Assembly: GCF_029892155.1 (NCBI RefSeq)
Contig: NZ_JARZAG010000020.1
Coordinates: 1-64,000 of the forward strand
Reading direction: 5' to 3'
DNA: 64,000 nucleotides
Source: Kitasatospora sp. GAS204B
GTDB lineage: Bacteria > Actinomycetota > Actinomycetes > Streptomycetales > Streptomycetaceae
Each line of letters starts with the position of its first letter. Within the stretch, counting starts at the first letter, position 1. This document shows, piece by piece, positions 1-8,556 of the stretch. Under the pieces are notes generated by a model. That model saw only the letters and a program-made list of their open reading frames with translations. It had not been told where the DNA came from and searched no databases. A program made the position numbers and the translations under genes.

Positions 1-95
1 CGGCTCCCGGCTCCCGGCTCCCGGCTCCCGGCTCCCGGCTCCCGGCTCCCGGCTCCCGGCTCCCGGCTCCCGGCTCCCGGCTCCCGGCTCCCGGC
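1..95. repeat. 7-bp tandem repeat CGGCTCC, about 13 copies
   Basis: Thirteen perfect head-to-tail copies of CGGCTCC run from the window edge to about 95, so the full array may be longer. Read on the minus strand it lies inside the open frame starting at 467. Because 7 is not a multiple of 3, all frames of the array encode the same heptapeptide (GAGSREP, cyclically permuted), but each gain or loss of one unit shifts the frame of whatever lies downstream. Confidence 0.9.
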
Positions 96-467
96 CAGCT
101 TTTTAGTGTATCCCACCCCGTGAGAGAGTATGGACAATTTTCCTTTCAGTAGGGATAGTTGGCCGCCGAAGCTGGCCGAGATCGCCAGGTCGACAGGCGT
201 CGACAGCGCTTGTTCCCACGGCAGCACGGGTAGGCCCTCGTCAGCGAGAAGCTCGTCGATCCCACCCTGGAATGCTGACGATCCCGTCGAAGTGACCAGC
301 AGCTGAACCCGGAAATCGTCATGGAACAGGGGCAGCACGTCCAGTAGGCGTCCGGCTGAAGTCACGTTGTGAATCACCAGCAACACACGCCGCTCCGCCG
401 TCCGGCTCGCCCACCGAGCGGACCCGTCCCCTACCGGTACTCGTATCGGCTGGGGTCCGACTGCCAC
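1..467 (-). CDS. Partial protein with Rossmann-like N-terminus; runs off left edge
   Basis: The frame starts at a GTG at 467 behind a good ribosome site (AGGGAGG, fwd 474-480) and stays open to position 1. The first ~120 residues read like an N-terminal Rossmann-type half: a hydrophobic strand RRVLLVIHNVTSAGRLLDVL, then LPVLPWEQA, DLAISASFGGQL and ILSHGVGYTKKLA. This order recalls actinobacterial proteins annotated as hypothetical or CDP-glycerol transferase/2-epimerase-like; the function is not established. After residue ~124 the frame enters the 7-bp repeat and encodes GAGSREP over and over. Codons around 95-170 include AAA, ATA and CTA, unusual for this genome. Either the protein continues past the window or the repeat interrupts it. 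Confidence 0.55.
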   Translation of the reverse strand, partial: MAVGPQPIRVPVGDGSARWASRTAERRVLLVIHNVTSAGRLLDVLPLFHDDFRVQLLVTSTGSSAFQGGIDELLADEGLPVLPWEQALSTPVDLAISASFGGQLSLLKGKLSILSHGVGYTKKLAGSREPGAGSREPGAGSREPGAGSREPGAGS

Positions 468-577
468 GTGCTGCCTCCCTGTCATACAGGCCATAAGGCA
501 ATCACTTTAGCGATGAACACCACCATGCCGGCCTGGTGGACGGTCCAGCGGATGCTTGCCGCGGTCGGACGGGCGTT

Positions 578-1777
578 CTACCGCTGTCGGCTGTCGTCCG
601 CCCGCGCCTCGGTGGGACCGTCGAGGCCCGGTTCCTCTTCCGCCGCGTGCGGCATGCGCAAGAACAGGGTGTCGAACGCCCCCGCACCGTGATAGGTGAG
701 GATGACCGTTGGGCTGTCGTCCTCGGTGTGCTTTGCCCAGTCCACTCTGGGGTCCCGTCTGACGGGGTGTGGGAACCTCAGGTGCTGCGGTGGGGGCTGG
801 GGCGTGTACGGGGCGTGGGCCGGGTAGGGCGGTATTGCCGTACGGCGGTGTCTGCCCTGCTGTGCCGTGGCTTGTTCCACGCCGCTCGTCACCACGACCG
901 TGACGCCGACGATGATCAACAGGAGCCCGGGCACGGTCGCGGGCTTGATGCCCTGCCCCATGAACCACCACGCGGCGAGCGCCGCCACGGGGGTCTCCAG
1001 CAGGAGCAGGACGCTCATCGTCGTCGCCGATGTCCTGCCGAGGGCGAAGTTCAGTGAGCCGAGCCCCAGGATCTGGGGAAGCACGAGCAGTCCGAGCAGT
1101 GACAGTTGGGTGGATCTGTCGAAGCCCGTCAGCGGGATGTGGGCCAGCCGGCAGACGACGAGGAGTTCCAGACCGCAGACCAGTGAAGTGAACGTCGAAT
1201 ACAACGGTGTGCTCACATCCGCGCGCGACCGTTCGCTCAGCGCTGTGTACCCGGCCTGGGCGACGGCGCCGAGGAGGGCGAGCAGGTCACCCGTCAGTGC
1301 CGTACCGCCGGACCTGATGTCGAGACCGCCCGCCGCGGCCGCTCCCACCACGGACAGCGCGAGACCCGCCGAGGTCCGGCGGGACGCCCGGCGGCCCTGG
1401 CCCGCGGCGATGAGGGCCTGCCAGACGGGCTGGGTGGCGACCAGCGCAGTGGACATGGCGACCGAGGTCAGCCGGGTGCTCGTCATGAACGCCGCGAAGT
1501 GGAGGGCGAGCGCGGTGGCCGCGAGGAAGCCGAAGACCAGGGGCCGCCACTGTTCCCGGCGCAGCAGGCCGCGCTCGCCCCGCGCGACGCGCACCACCTC
1601 GCGACGGCGTAGTAACAGCAGGAGCGGCCCGAGTACCGCGAAGCCGAGGCAGTTGCGCCAGAAGGCCATGGCGAGCGGCGAGGCGGAGGCTGCGGCGGTG
1701 AGCGGGGCGGTGGCCGAGACGGAGATCACGGTGACCGCCATCGCCACCATGGACGGCGGATCGAGCTTGGACTTCAC
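578..1777 (-). CDS. EamA/DMT-family metabolite exporter
   Basis: About 399 residues from a GTG at 1777 with GAAAG upstream; an ATG at 1750 is an alternative. It has about ten hydrophobic segments in two five-helix halves. Family-type features include an early AFWRN stretch (residues ~33-37), the pair SVAMSTALVATQPVW (~95-110) and a second half LGLGSLNFALGRTSATTMSVL. Such proteins export amino acids, nucleosides or similar metabolites; the substrate cannot be read here. A charged, proline-rich tail of ~90 residues after the last helix is longer than usual for the family. It lies 26 bp downstream of the secreted propeller gene on the same strand, so the two may be co-transcribed. Confidence 0.85.
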   Translation of the reverse strand: MKSKLDPPSMVAMAVTVISVSATAPLTAAASASPLAMAFWRNCLGFAVLGPLLLLLRRREVVRVARGERGLLRREQWRPLVFGFLAATALALHFAAFMTSTRLTSVAMSTALVATQPVWQALIAAGQGRRASRRTSAGLALSVVGAAAAGGLDIRSGGTALTGDLLALLGAVAQAGYTALSERSRADVSTPLYSTFTSLVCGLELLVVCRLAHIPLTGFDRSTQLSLLGLLVLPQILGLGSLNFALGRTSATTMSVLLLLETPVAALAAWWFMGQGIKPATVPGLLLIIVGVTVVVTSGVEQATAQQGRHRRTAIPPYPAHAPYTPQPPPQHLRFPHPVRRDPRVDWAKHTEDDSPTVILTYHGAGAFDTLFLRMPHAAEEEPGLDGPTEARADDSRQR

Positions 1778-1803
1778 GCTTTCGTGGGCGGCCGGTAGGG
1801 CGG

Positions 1804-2850
1804 TCAGCGCACGTTCACCCGGCGTAGCGTGAAGCCGTCGTTCGGTCGGCCGGCCAGCAGGGCGGCCAGGCCGCCGCTGAGCGCGTAGGTCGTGCCCCCG
1901 GGGCCGGCCGTGACGGCGCTGGTGACCGGGTCGGTGACGGTGTCGGTGACCGTGACGGTGGCGGACTTCCACTGGTGGGCCGGGCGGACCCGCTGCACGA
2001 GGGCGGCCTGTCCGCTGAGCAGTCCGCTGCTGACCGCGGCGATCGACCCGTCCGGCAGGACCCGGATGCTCGCGGTGATGGTCTTGAGCCCGGTGGAGAG
2101 CTGGACCTTGGCGGCCTGTTCGGGGTGGTGGACCGGCACTCGCACCAGGCTGCCGTCGGCCATCGCGACGATGAGGATGTTCCCGGGCATCCAGGCGACG
2201 GCGCTCATGCCCACGCCGTTCAGGAAGCCCGGGATGTCCAGGTTCCCGGCCAGCAGGTCGTCGCGCAGCAGGACGGAGGCGTGGCCGTGGCGGTCGATGC
2301 GGAAGATCGTCGGGGTCAACTCGTCCACGGCGTACGCCGTGCCGTCGGGAGCGATCGTCACGTCGGACACCAGATGCTGCTTGCCGTCGTTCGCGACCTT
2401 GTCCAGATCGGCGTACCACTGACGGCGTCCGCTGTGGGCGTCGTAGGCGGCGACCCCCGCGATCCGGAACTTCGTCGCGGGCGTGGAACGGTCGGCCAGT
2501 CCGTAGTCGACGTTGGTGGCCACGATCCGGTTCCGTGCCGAGTCCATCCGGACGGCCTGCAGGGACACCATGTCCTTGTCGTCGACGAGGGTCCGCACCG
2601 TCCCGTCCGGGCCGACGGAGGAGAGGGTGCTGTGGGCCAGCGAACCCACCACGAAAGTCCCGGAGTTGGGGTCGTAGTCCGCGGAATGCGGGAAGACGCC
2701 AGGGCCCTTGGCGGCGATGACGCCGGGTGCCGGCGTGCAGGAGTGACTGTGGCCGGGCGTGGCATAGGCGGCGGTGGCGCCGGTCAGTGCGGTACCGAGT
2801 GCGAGGGTCGCGGCGAGGGCCACGGTGATCGCGGAGAACTTCAGCCTCAT
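1804..2850 (-). CDS. Secreted SMP-30/gluconolactonase-like beta-propeller protein
   Basis: 348 residues starting at ATG 2850 behind AAAGGA. A signal peptide (MRLKF, hydrophobic core, cleavage near AAYATPG) points to export. The mature part shows repeated propeller blades such as GVFPHSADYDPNSGTFVVGS, VTIAPDGTAYAVDE and IRVLPDGSIAAV, as in SMP-30/gluconolactonase-like proteins, which are often metal-dependent lactonases. I do not see enough to name the substrate or to confirm metal ligands. It is transcribed away from the XRE-MmyB regulator at 3040, and a second secreted propeller lies on the other side of that regulator. Confidence 0.75.
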   Translation of the reverse strand: MRLKFSAITVALAATLALGTALTGATAAYATPGHSHSCTPAPGVIAAKGPGVFPHSADYDPNSGTFVVGSLAHSTLSSVGPDGTVRTLVDDKDMVSLQAVRMDSARNRIVATNVDYGLADRSTPATKFRIAGVAAYDAHSGRRQWYADLDKVANDGKQHLVSDVTIAPDGTAYAVDELTPTIFRIDRHGHASVLLRDDLLAGNLDIPGFLNGVGMSAVAWMPGNILIVAMADGSLVRVPVHHPEQAAKVQLSTGLKTITASIRVLPDGSIAAVSSGLLSGQAALVQRVRPAHQWKSATVTVTDTVTDPVTSAVTAGPGGTTYALSGGLAALLAGRPNDGFTLRRVNVR

Positions 2851-2982
2851 GGGTCGTGCTTCCTTTCTGCCCCGGCTTGCGCTGACCCTTCGAACTCCAG
2901 TTGCTCAAAGGCGAGTTGAGTCGATCCGAGGTCGACAGTGCGTGCTGCTCGTGGCTCCGAGTGTGCTGGCGTCGACGGCTCG

Positions 2983-3009
2983 CAGCCTGCCCTTGCCAGG
3001 GGCAGGCTG
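2983..3009. promoter_or_regulatory. Inverted repeat between divergent propeller and XRE genes
   Basis: CAGCCTGCCC and GGGCAGGCTG are perfect 10-bp arms around a 7-nt spacer, ending 30 bp before the regulator ATG. The position suits an operator for the XRE-MmyB protein; a 5' hairpin in its mRNA is the alternative. Confidence 0.45.
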
Positions 3010-3039
3010 TCTGACGTCCCGTTGCCGGATACTCGGGGC

Positions 3040-3978
3040 ATGAACAAGAAGCCGCCGTTGGGAGAGTTCCTCAGGACCCGCCGAGCGCAGTTGCAGCCGG
3101 CGGATGTGGGGCTCCCGGACTTCGGAGAGCGCCGTCGTGTGCCCGGGCTGCGCCGTGACGAGTTGGCCCAGCTCGCCGGGGTGGGCCTGTCCTACTACAC
3201 GCGACTTGAACAGGGCGGCTCGCTCAACGCGTCACCCGAGGTGCTGGAGGCGCTGGCCCGCGCCCTCGGTCTGGACGAGGTGGAGCGCGCCCATCTGCAC
3301 GATCTGGCCGGCGCGGCACGCCGCACCACCACCTGGCGCAGGCCCGCGCCGGAGCGGGCCGGCGACGCGACCCGGCAACTGGTCGACGCGCTCGGTGACA
3401 CACCCGCGGTCGTGCTCGGCCGCCGCAGTGACGTACTGGCCTGGAACCGCACCGGACACTCGTTGTTCGCCGGGCATCTGGACCCGCGGATCCCCGATCA
3501 GCCCGACCAGCGCCCGAACATGGCGCGGCTGGTGTTCCTGGACGCGCACACCCGGGACCTGTTCGTGGACTGGCCGAAGAAGGCCAGGAACGTGGTCGGC
3601 AAGCTCCGGCTCGCCGCCGGGCGGCACCCCGACGATCCCCGGCTGGCCTCGCTCATCGGTGAACTGACCATGAAGAGCCCGGAGTTCGCCACGATGTGGG
3701 CCGAGCACGGGGTCAGGAAGTGGGCCCTTGCGGCGTACCGCATGCACCACCCGGCCGTCGGCCGCATGGAGCTCAATCTGCAGTCCCTGAACGTCCCCGG
3801 CGAAGAGGGCCAACGCATCGTCGTGGTCACGGCGGGCGCCGACACCGCGTCCGCGGCGGCGCTCTCGCTGCTCGCCCGACTCGACACCCCGACCGCGCCG
3901 CGCACCGTGCACGCCGAGCGCACCAGGCACGCCGAAACCGCGGAGCCCACGCCGACGGTCACCAACAGCCCTCGCTGA
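3040..3978 (+). CDS. XRE-family regulator with MmyB-like ligand domain
   Basis: 312 residues. The N-terminal HTH occupies ~6-80, with the hallmark RRVPGLRRDELAQLAGVGLSYYTRLEQG and the following EVLEALARALGLDEVERAHL. The rest (~105-280) is the MmyB-type PAS-like ligand pocket region (VLGRRSDVLAWN, MARLVFLDAHTRDLF, HPAVGRMELNLQSL). Regulators of this type commonly repress a neighbouring, often divergent, enzyme gene and respond to small hydrophobic ligands. ATG 3040 was chosen because the HTH begins directly after it; the open frame extends 34 codons upstream without a good start. It stands between two secreted propeller genes, which are its likely targets. The C-terminal ~35 residues are low-complexity. 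Confidence 0.85.
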   Translation: MNKKPPLGEFLRTRRAQLQPADVGLPDFGERRRVPGLRRDELAQLAGVGLSYYTRLEQGGSLNASPEVLEALARALGLDEVERAHLHDLAGAARRTTTWRRPAPERAGDATRQLVDALGDTPAVVLGRRSDVLAWNRTGHSLFAGHLDPRIPDQPDQRPNMARLVFLDAHTRDLFVDWPKKARNVVGKLRLAAGRHPDDPRLASLIGELTMKSPEFATMWAEHGVRKWALAAYRMHHPAVGRMELNLQSLNVPGEEGQRIVVVTAGADTASAAALSLLARLDTPTAPRTVHAERTRHAETAEPTPTVTNSPR

Positions 3979-4079
3979 AGCTGAATCCGGGCGCATACGT
4001 CCTGCGAGGCACCCCTTCCCGATACGACACCTTCCTCCAGGGCGCGCCATGTCCGCGCGCCGGAACGGACGAGAACAGC

Positions 4080-5048
4080 ATGAACAAGAAACTGTCAGGA
4101 GTAGCCCTGGCGGTCGCGTCCGTCGTGATCGGAACCTTCGGTTTCGCTTCGGTGCCGGCCGCCGCGGCCCAACCCGGCGAGGCGGCCGTCCATGTCGCCG
4201 CACACTTCGACCTGGCCTCGGGGCAGACGCCGGAGAACGCGGCCACCGAACCTGACGGCAGTCTCGACGTGACCTTCTCGGTGGCCCGGCAGGTCGCCCG
4301 GGTCGATGCCGACGGCTCGACGCACATCCTGGCCACCATGCCGCTGCCGGCTGACGGCGGGGTCAACACGCCCGCTCTGCACTTCGCGGCGACCATGGGG
4401 ATCGACCGTGACGCCGACGGAACCCTGTACTTCCTGTACGCCGCCGGCACCGCCGACCTGACCGGTGTGTGGCGGCTGCGCCCGCACGGAACCCCGGAGC
4501 GCATCGCCGCGCTGCCCGCCGCCGCCCTGCCCAACGGCATGGCGCTGGACCAGCGGCACGGCATGCTCTACATCGCCGACTCGGTGCTCGGCACGATCTG
4601 GGCGGTCCCCAAGGCCGGCGGGCCGGCAACCGCGTGGTCGACCGCGCCTGAACTCGCCTTCTCCGGTCTGGCGGGTGCCAACGGACTGAAGATCCACAAC
4701 AACGCGCTGTGGGTGTCCAACACCGACCAGGGCACCATCGTGCGGATCCCCTTCCTGTCGGGGCGCCGGCCCGGTCCGGTCCAGACCCGGGCCACCGGAC
4801 TGACCACCGTCGACGACTTCGCCTTCACCGGCCGCGGTGACGAGATCCTGGCCGCGCTCAACCACACCGACCAGGTCGTCCGGATCCGTCCCGACGGCAG
4901 CCACTCCACCGTGCTGACCGCCGCGGACGGCCTGCAGAACCCCACAGCGATCCGGGTGCGGTGCGGAACGGCGTACGTGCTCGATGCCGCCTACGTCACC
5001 GCCAAGGACCCCAACCTGCTGACCGTGGGCCTGCGGGAGCTGCGCTGA
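4080..5048 (+). CDS. Secreted SMP-30/gluconolactonase-like propeller, second copy
   Basis: 322 residues from ATG 4080. A signal peptide (MNKKLSG, hydrophobic stretch, cleavage near PAAAAQPG) is followed by propeller motifs such as ATMGIDRDADGTLYFLYA, ALPNGMALDQRHGMLYIAD, GLAGANGLKIHNNALWVSN and NPTAIRVRCGTAYVLD. It belongs to the same broad family as the gene at 1804-2850 but is clearly diverged, so it is not a recent duplicate. It follows the XRE-MmyB gene on the same strand after ~100 bp and precedes a coupled small frame and a carboxylesterase, suggesting a small catabolic or lactone/ester-processing set. The substrate is unknown. Confidence 0.75.
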   Translation: MNKKLSGVALAVASVVIGTFGFASVPAAAAQPGEAAVHVAAHFDLASGQTPENAATEPDGSLDVTFSVARQVARVDADGSTHILATMPLPADGGVNTPALHFAATMGIDRDADGTLYFLYAAGTADLTGVWRLRPHGTPERIAALPAAALPNGMALDQRHGMLYIADSVLGTIWAVPKAGGPATAWSTAPELAFSGLAGANGLKIHNNALWVSNTDQGTIVRIPFLSGRRPGPVQTRATGLTTVDDFAFTGRGDEILAALNHTDQVVRIRPDGSHSTVLTAADGLQNPTAIRVRCGTAYVLDAAYVTAKDPNLLTVGLRELR

Positions 5049-5056
5049 CCAGGTCG

Positions 5057-5230
5057 ATGACGACGACGATGACGGTGGGCCGGGTCAGGATCGACCGTGT
5101 CGTGGAGCACGAGATGGCGACCCGGCCACCCACGCAGATGTTCCCCGCTCACCTGCGCGGCGGACTGGCTGCCGAGATCGAACGATCCGCCGGCGCGTTC
5201 GCCGTCAAGAAGTGGGGTTTCACCACATGA
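5057..5230 (+). CDS. Small ORF coupled to the esterase (ATGA overlap)
   Basis: 57 codons from ATG 5057, 9 bp after the propeller stop, ending in a TGA that overlaps the esterase ATG by four bases. The N-terminal half (VGRVRIDRVVEHEMATRPPTQMF) loosely resembles the first strands of metallo-beta-lactamase-fold hydrolases, but no HxHxDH motif follows, so it may be the remnant of a deleted hydrolase now serving as a translational leader. It could also be a genuine small protein. Confidence 0.4.
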   Translation: MTTTMTVGRVRIDRVVEHEMATRPPTQMFPAHLRGGLAAEIERSAGAFAVKKWGFTT

Positions 5231-6681
5231 ACAGTCCGCCAGTCGTGCGCATGGCCACCGGTCAGGTCCGCGGCGTGGTGGAGGGCGGGTGCGCCGTCTT
5301 CCACAGCATCCCGTATGCCGCCGCCCCGGTCGGCGCGGCACGTTTCGCCGCGCCGGGCCCCCCGCCCCGGTGGGACGGGATCCGGGACGCCACCCGGCCT
5401 GGGCCGAGTGCCCCCGCGCCGGCCCGGGACTTCGGGCTGTTGGACCTCACCCCGTTGCTCGGGGCCGGCCCGAGCGGAGGTGGGGACTACCTGACCGTCA
5501 CCGTGAGCACTCCCGGTCCCGGAGGAAGTGGTCTTCCGGTCATCGTGTTCGTGCACGGCGGTGGATTCATCTCCGGCACCGGACAGTCCGAGCTGTACGA
5601 GGGCACCTCCTTCGCCCGCGACGGGGTGGTGCTGGTCACCCTGAACTACCGTCTCGGCGTGGCGGGTTGGCTGGACCTGCCCGACGCCCCCGCCAACCGC
5701 GGGCTGCTGGACGTCATCGCCGCGCTGCGCTGGGTCGCAGCCAACATCCACGTCTTCGGCGGTGACCCCGCGCGGGTGACCGTCTGCGGGCAGTCGGCCG
5801 GTGCGGTGATCGTCGCGTCCCTGCTCGCCTGCCCGCAGGCGGACGGCCTGTTCCAGCGCGCGATCAGCCAGAGCGAAACCGGTGAGTGCGCCTACGAACC
5901 GGAGCAGGCCGCACGCGTGACCGGTGCCGTCGCCCAGGCCCTCGGAACCGCCCCCACCGCCGTGGCGCTGGGTGAACTGACCGACGCCCGGCTCACCGCG
6001 TTGATCGGAGAACTGCCGCCGATCGATCACGCCGCGCACGGATTCCTGGACACCATGCTGGGATCCAGCCCGTTCAGACCCGTCATCGACGGCATCCTCC
6101 TGCACGGACAGCCGGCCAGGACAGTGCTGGCTGCCACCGGAACGGAACTCCTGATCGGCACCACCACGGACGAGGCCGACACCTACACCGTGCCCTCCGG
6201 TGTGCTGGACACGGCGACCGATGTCGAGCTGCTCGCCGCCGCCCGACGCCGCGTTGCTGATCCGGAGCAGCAGGTGGCCGCCTACCGGGCACGGTTCCCG
6301 GGCGAGAGGCCGGGTCGCCTGCTCTCGCGAGTGATCACCGATACGTTCACCGCCGGCAGTCGTCGACTGGCGCAGGCACACGCCTCCCGATCGGGCGGAC
6401 GAACCTTCAGGTACGAATTCGCCTGGCGGTCGCAGGCTTTCGCCGGCGCACTGGGCGCCTGCCACTGCCTCGAACTGCCCTTCGTCTTCGATCGCTTGAA
6501 GCTGCCCGCCCTGCGGGGTGAGCACGCCCTGCTCGGCACGGGTCGCGCCCCGCTCGAGCTCGCCGCCGAGATGCACGGCGACTGGGTCCGCTTCGCCACC
6601 ACCGGCGAACCCGGCTGGGACCAGGACACCACCCACCGCTACTGCGCGGGGGACGACCTCGGCCGGCTCCACCCGAAGTAG
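5227..6681 (+). CDS. Type-B carboxylesterase
   Basis: 484 residues. It shows the oxyanion-hole motif HGGGF (110-114), the nucleophile elbow GQSAG (Ser200; GESAG is commoner in the family), the DEADTY segment with the likely acidic residue, and a late GACHCLELPFVF with the probable catalytic His. No signal peptide is seen, so the enzyme is probably cytoplasmic. It hydrolyses carboxylic esters; the substrate is undefined. The ATG at 5227 overlaps the stop of the small ORF, implying coupled translation; the frame extends five codons further upstream but lacks a better start. It ends the + strand group that begins with the XRE-MmyB gene. Confidence 0.9.
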   Translation: MNSPPVVRMATGQVRGVVEGGCAVFHSIPYAAAPVGAARFAAPGPPPRWDGIRDATRPGPSAPAPARDFGLLDLTPLLGAGPSGGGDYLTVTVSTPGPGGSGLPVIVFVHGGGFISGTGQSELYEGTSFARDGVVLVTLNYRLGVAGWLDLPDAPANRGLLDVIAALRWVAANIHVFGGDPARVTVCGQSAGAVIVASLLACPQADGLFQRAISQSETGECAYEPEQAARVTGAVAQALGTAPTAVALGELTDARLTALIGELPPIDHAAHGFLDTMLGSSPFRPVIDGILLHGQPARTVLAATGTELLIGTTTDEADTYTVPSGVLDTATDVELLAAARRRVADPEQQVAAYRARFPGERPGRLLSRVITDTFTAGSRRLAQAHASRSGGRTFRYEFAWRSQAFAGALGACHCLELPFVFDRLKLPALRGEHALLGTGRAPLELAAEMHGDWVRFATTGEPGWDQDTTHRYCAGDDLGRLHPK

Positions 6682-6833
6682 GTGTGGCAGTCGGTGCCCG
6701 CACGGTGGCGGCACTGGACGACTACGCTGGTGCGCGTTGGGGCAGCCTGTGGCGCCCGGCCGGCCGACGGTGTCCGGTCCGGAGCGATGCGCAAGATCGT
6801 TCAGAACCGTTGTGAGACCGAGGAGATACCCAG

Positions 6834-7613
6834 GTGGTAGAGCGCAAGCCCATCGAGTCGTGGTTGACCGACATGGACGGGGTCCTCATCCACGAGGGCA
6901 CCCCGATCCCGGGCGCCGACGAGTTCATCCGCCGGCTCAAGGAGTCCGGCAAGCCGTTCCTGGTCCTGACCAACAACTCGATCTACACCCCGCGCGACCT
7001 GGCCGCCCGGCTGGCCGGCATGGGCCTGCACGTGCCCGAGGAGTGCATCTGGACCTCGGCGCTGGCCACCGCGAAGTTCCTGGCGGGCCAGCGCCCGGAC
7101 GGCACCGCCTACGTGATCGGCGAGGCGGGGCTGACCACCGCGCTGTACCAGGTGGGCTACGTGCTCACCGACAACAACCCCGACTACGTGGTGCTCGGTG
7201 AGACCCGCACGTACAGCTTCGAGGCGCTGACCAAGGCGATCCGGCTGATCAACGCCGGCGCCCGGTTCATCTGCACCAACCCCGACGAGACCGGTCCCTC
7301 CACCGAGGGCGTGCTGCCGGCCACCGGCTCGGTCGCGGCGCTGATCACCAAGGCCACCGGCGTCGAGCCGTACTTCGTCGGCAAGCCCAACCCGCTGATG
7401 ATGCGTGAGGCGCTGAACACCGCCGGGGCCCACTCGGAGAGCGCCGTGATGATCGGCGACCGGATGGACACCGACATCGTGGCCGGCATGGAGGCGGGCA
7501 TGGAGACGGTGCTGGTCCTGACCGGGCTCACCTCGAAGGACGACATCGAGCGGTTCCCGTACCGGCCGACCCGGGTGGTCAAGTCGATCGCGGATCTGAT
7601 CGAGCTGGTCTGA
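6834..7613 (+). CDS. HAD-IIA family phosphatase (NagD-like)
   Basis: 259 residues from GTG 6834 behind GAGGAG. HAD motif I is WLTDMDGVL (Asp13, Asp15), motif II LVLTNNS, motif III contains Lys in YFVGKPNPLMM, and motif IV is MIGDRMDTDIVAG. The C2A cap lies between motifs II and III. This is the arrangement of NagD/PNPase-like phosphatases acting on nucleotide monophosphates or sugar phosphates. It sits alone between the esterase and ung and is probably a housekeeping phosphatase. Confidence 0.92.
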   Translation: MVERKPIESWLTDMDGVLIHEGTPIPGADEFIRRLKESGKPFLVLTNNSIYTPRDLAARLAGMGLHVPEECIWTSALATAKFLAGQRPDGTAYVIGEAGLTTALYQVGYVLTDNNPDYVVLGETRTYSFEALTKAIRLINAGARFICTNPDETGPSTEGVLPATGSVAALITKATGVEPYFVGKPNPLMMREALNTAGAHSESAVMIGDRMDTDIVAGMEAGMETVLVLTGLTSKDDIERFPYRPTRVVKSIADLIELV

Positions 7614-7748
7614 CGGACGCTCAGGGGGCGGGCCCCGGCGGGCGCGGGCCGGGCTCGGGCGAAGGTTGTCGGCGCGGCTGTGTAGCGTGCGGGATGAACG
7701 ATGGCGGACGGGCCGCTGGGGCCCGCCCGGTTGGGGAAGGTTGATGTG

Positions 7749-8477
7749 GTGACCGAGGTCGCTGAGGTGGACACCGTGCCGGACGACGAGCGCGGGGGAG
7801 AGTTCGAACTGCCGGAGCCCTGGCGGGAGGTGCTGGCCGCCGAGACGGAGCAGCCGTACTTCGCGCAGCTGGCCGAGTTCGTCGCCGCCCAGCGGGCCGA
7901 GCACGAGGTGTTCCCGCCGCGCGGGCGGGTCTTCTCGGCGCTGGCCGCCACCGGCTACCAGGACGTGCGGGTGCTGGTGCTGGGCCAGGACCCGTACCAC
8001 GACAACGGCCAGGCGCACGGCATGAGCTTCTCGGTGCTGCCCGGGACGAAGACCCCGCCCTCGTTGCGCAACATCTTCAAGGAGCTGCACAGCGACCTGG
8101 GCCTGCCGGTGCCGGACAACGGTTACCTGATGCCGTGGGCCGAGCAGGGCGTGCTGCTGCTCAACGCGGTGCTCACGGTGCGCGCGCACGAGGCCAACTC
8201 GCACAAGGGCAAGGGCTGGGAGAAGTTCACCGACGCGGTGATCAAGGCGGTCAGCGACCGGCCCGAGCCCTGCGTCTTCGTGCTCTGGGGCAACTACGCG
8301 AAGAAGAAGCTGCCGCTGATCGACACCACGCGGCACGCCGTGGTGCAGGGCGCGCACCCCTCGCCGCTGTCGGCCAAGCTCTTCCTCGGCAGCAAGCCGT
8401 TCTCGCAGATCGACGCGGCGCTGGCCGGCTTCGGCGGCAAGGCCATCGACTGGCGGATCCCGGATCTCGGCGCCTGA
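7749..8477 (+). CDS. ung: Uracil-DNA glycosylase, family 1
   Basis: About 242 residues. Family-1 signatures are complete: VLVLGQDPYH (catalytic Asp81), FSVLPGTKTPPSLRN, GVLLLNAVLTVR and the C-terminal AHPSPLS loop with the catalytic His. The enzyme removes uracil from DNA in base excision repair. GTG 7749 is preferred because of the GGGGAAGG site at 7733-7740; GTG 7746 and an ATG at 7701 are in-frame alternatives. A strong hairpin at 8507-8546 follows. Confidence 0.95.
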   Translation: MTEVAEVDTVPDDERGGEFELPEPWREVLAAETEQPYFAQLAEFVAAQRAEHEVFPPRGRVFSALAATGYQDVRVLVLGQDPYHDNGQAHGMSFSVLPGTKTPPSLRNIFKELHSDLGLPVPDNGYLMPWAEQGVLLLNAVLTVRAHEANSHKGKGWEKFTDAVIKAVSDRPEPCVFVLWGNYAKKKLPLIDTTRHAVVQGAHPSPLSAKLFLGSKPFSQIDAALAGFGGKAIDWRIPDLGA

Positions 8478-8506
8478 CCCGGCGCGTTGACAGCGGGGTG
8501 AGGAGG

Positions 8507-8546
8507 CGTGAGCCCCTGTGGCGGAGTGTCGCCGCAGGGGCTCACG
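8507..8546. terminator. Bidirectional terminator hairpin, copy 1 of a repeated palindrome
   Basis: 17-nt arms (CGTGAGCCCCTGTGGCG / CGCCGCAGGGGCTCACG) pair with one G-T position across a 6-nt loop, between the convergent ung and deacetylase genes. The same arm sequences recur, in reverse orientation, at 10859-10899. Confidence 0.85.
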
Positions 8547-8556
8547 AGCGTCGGTA

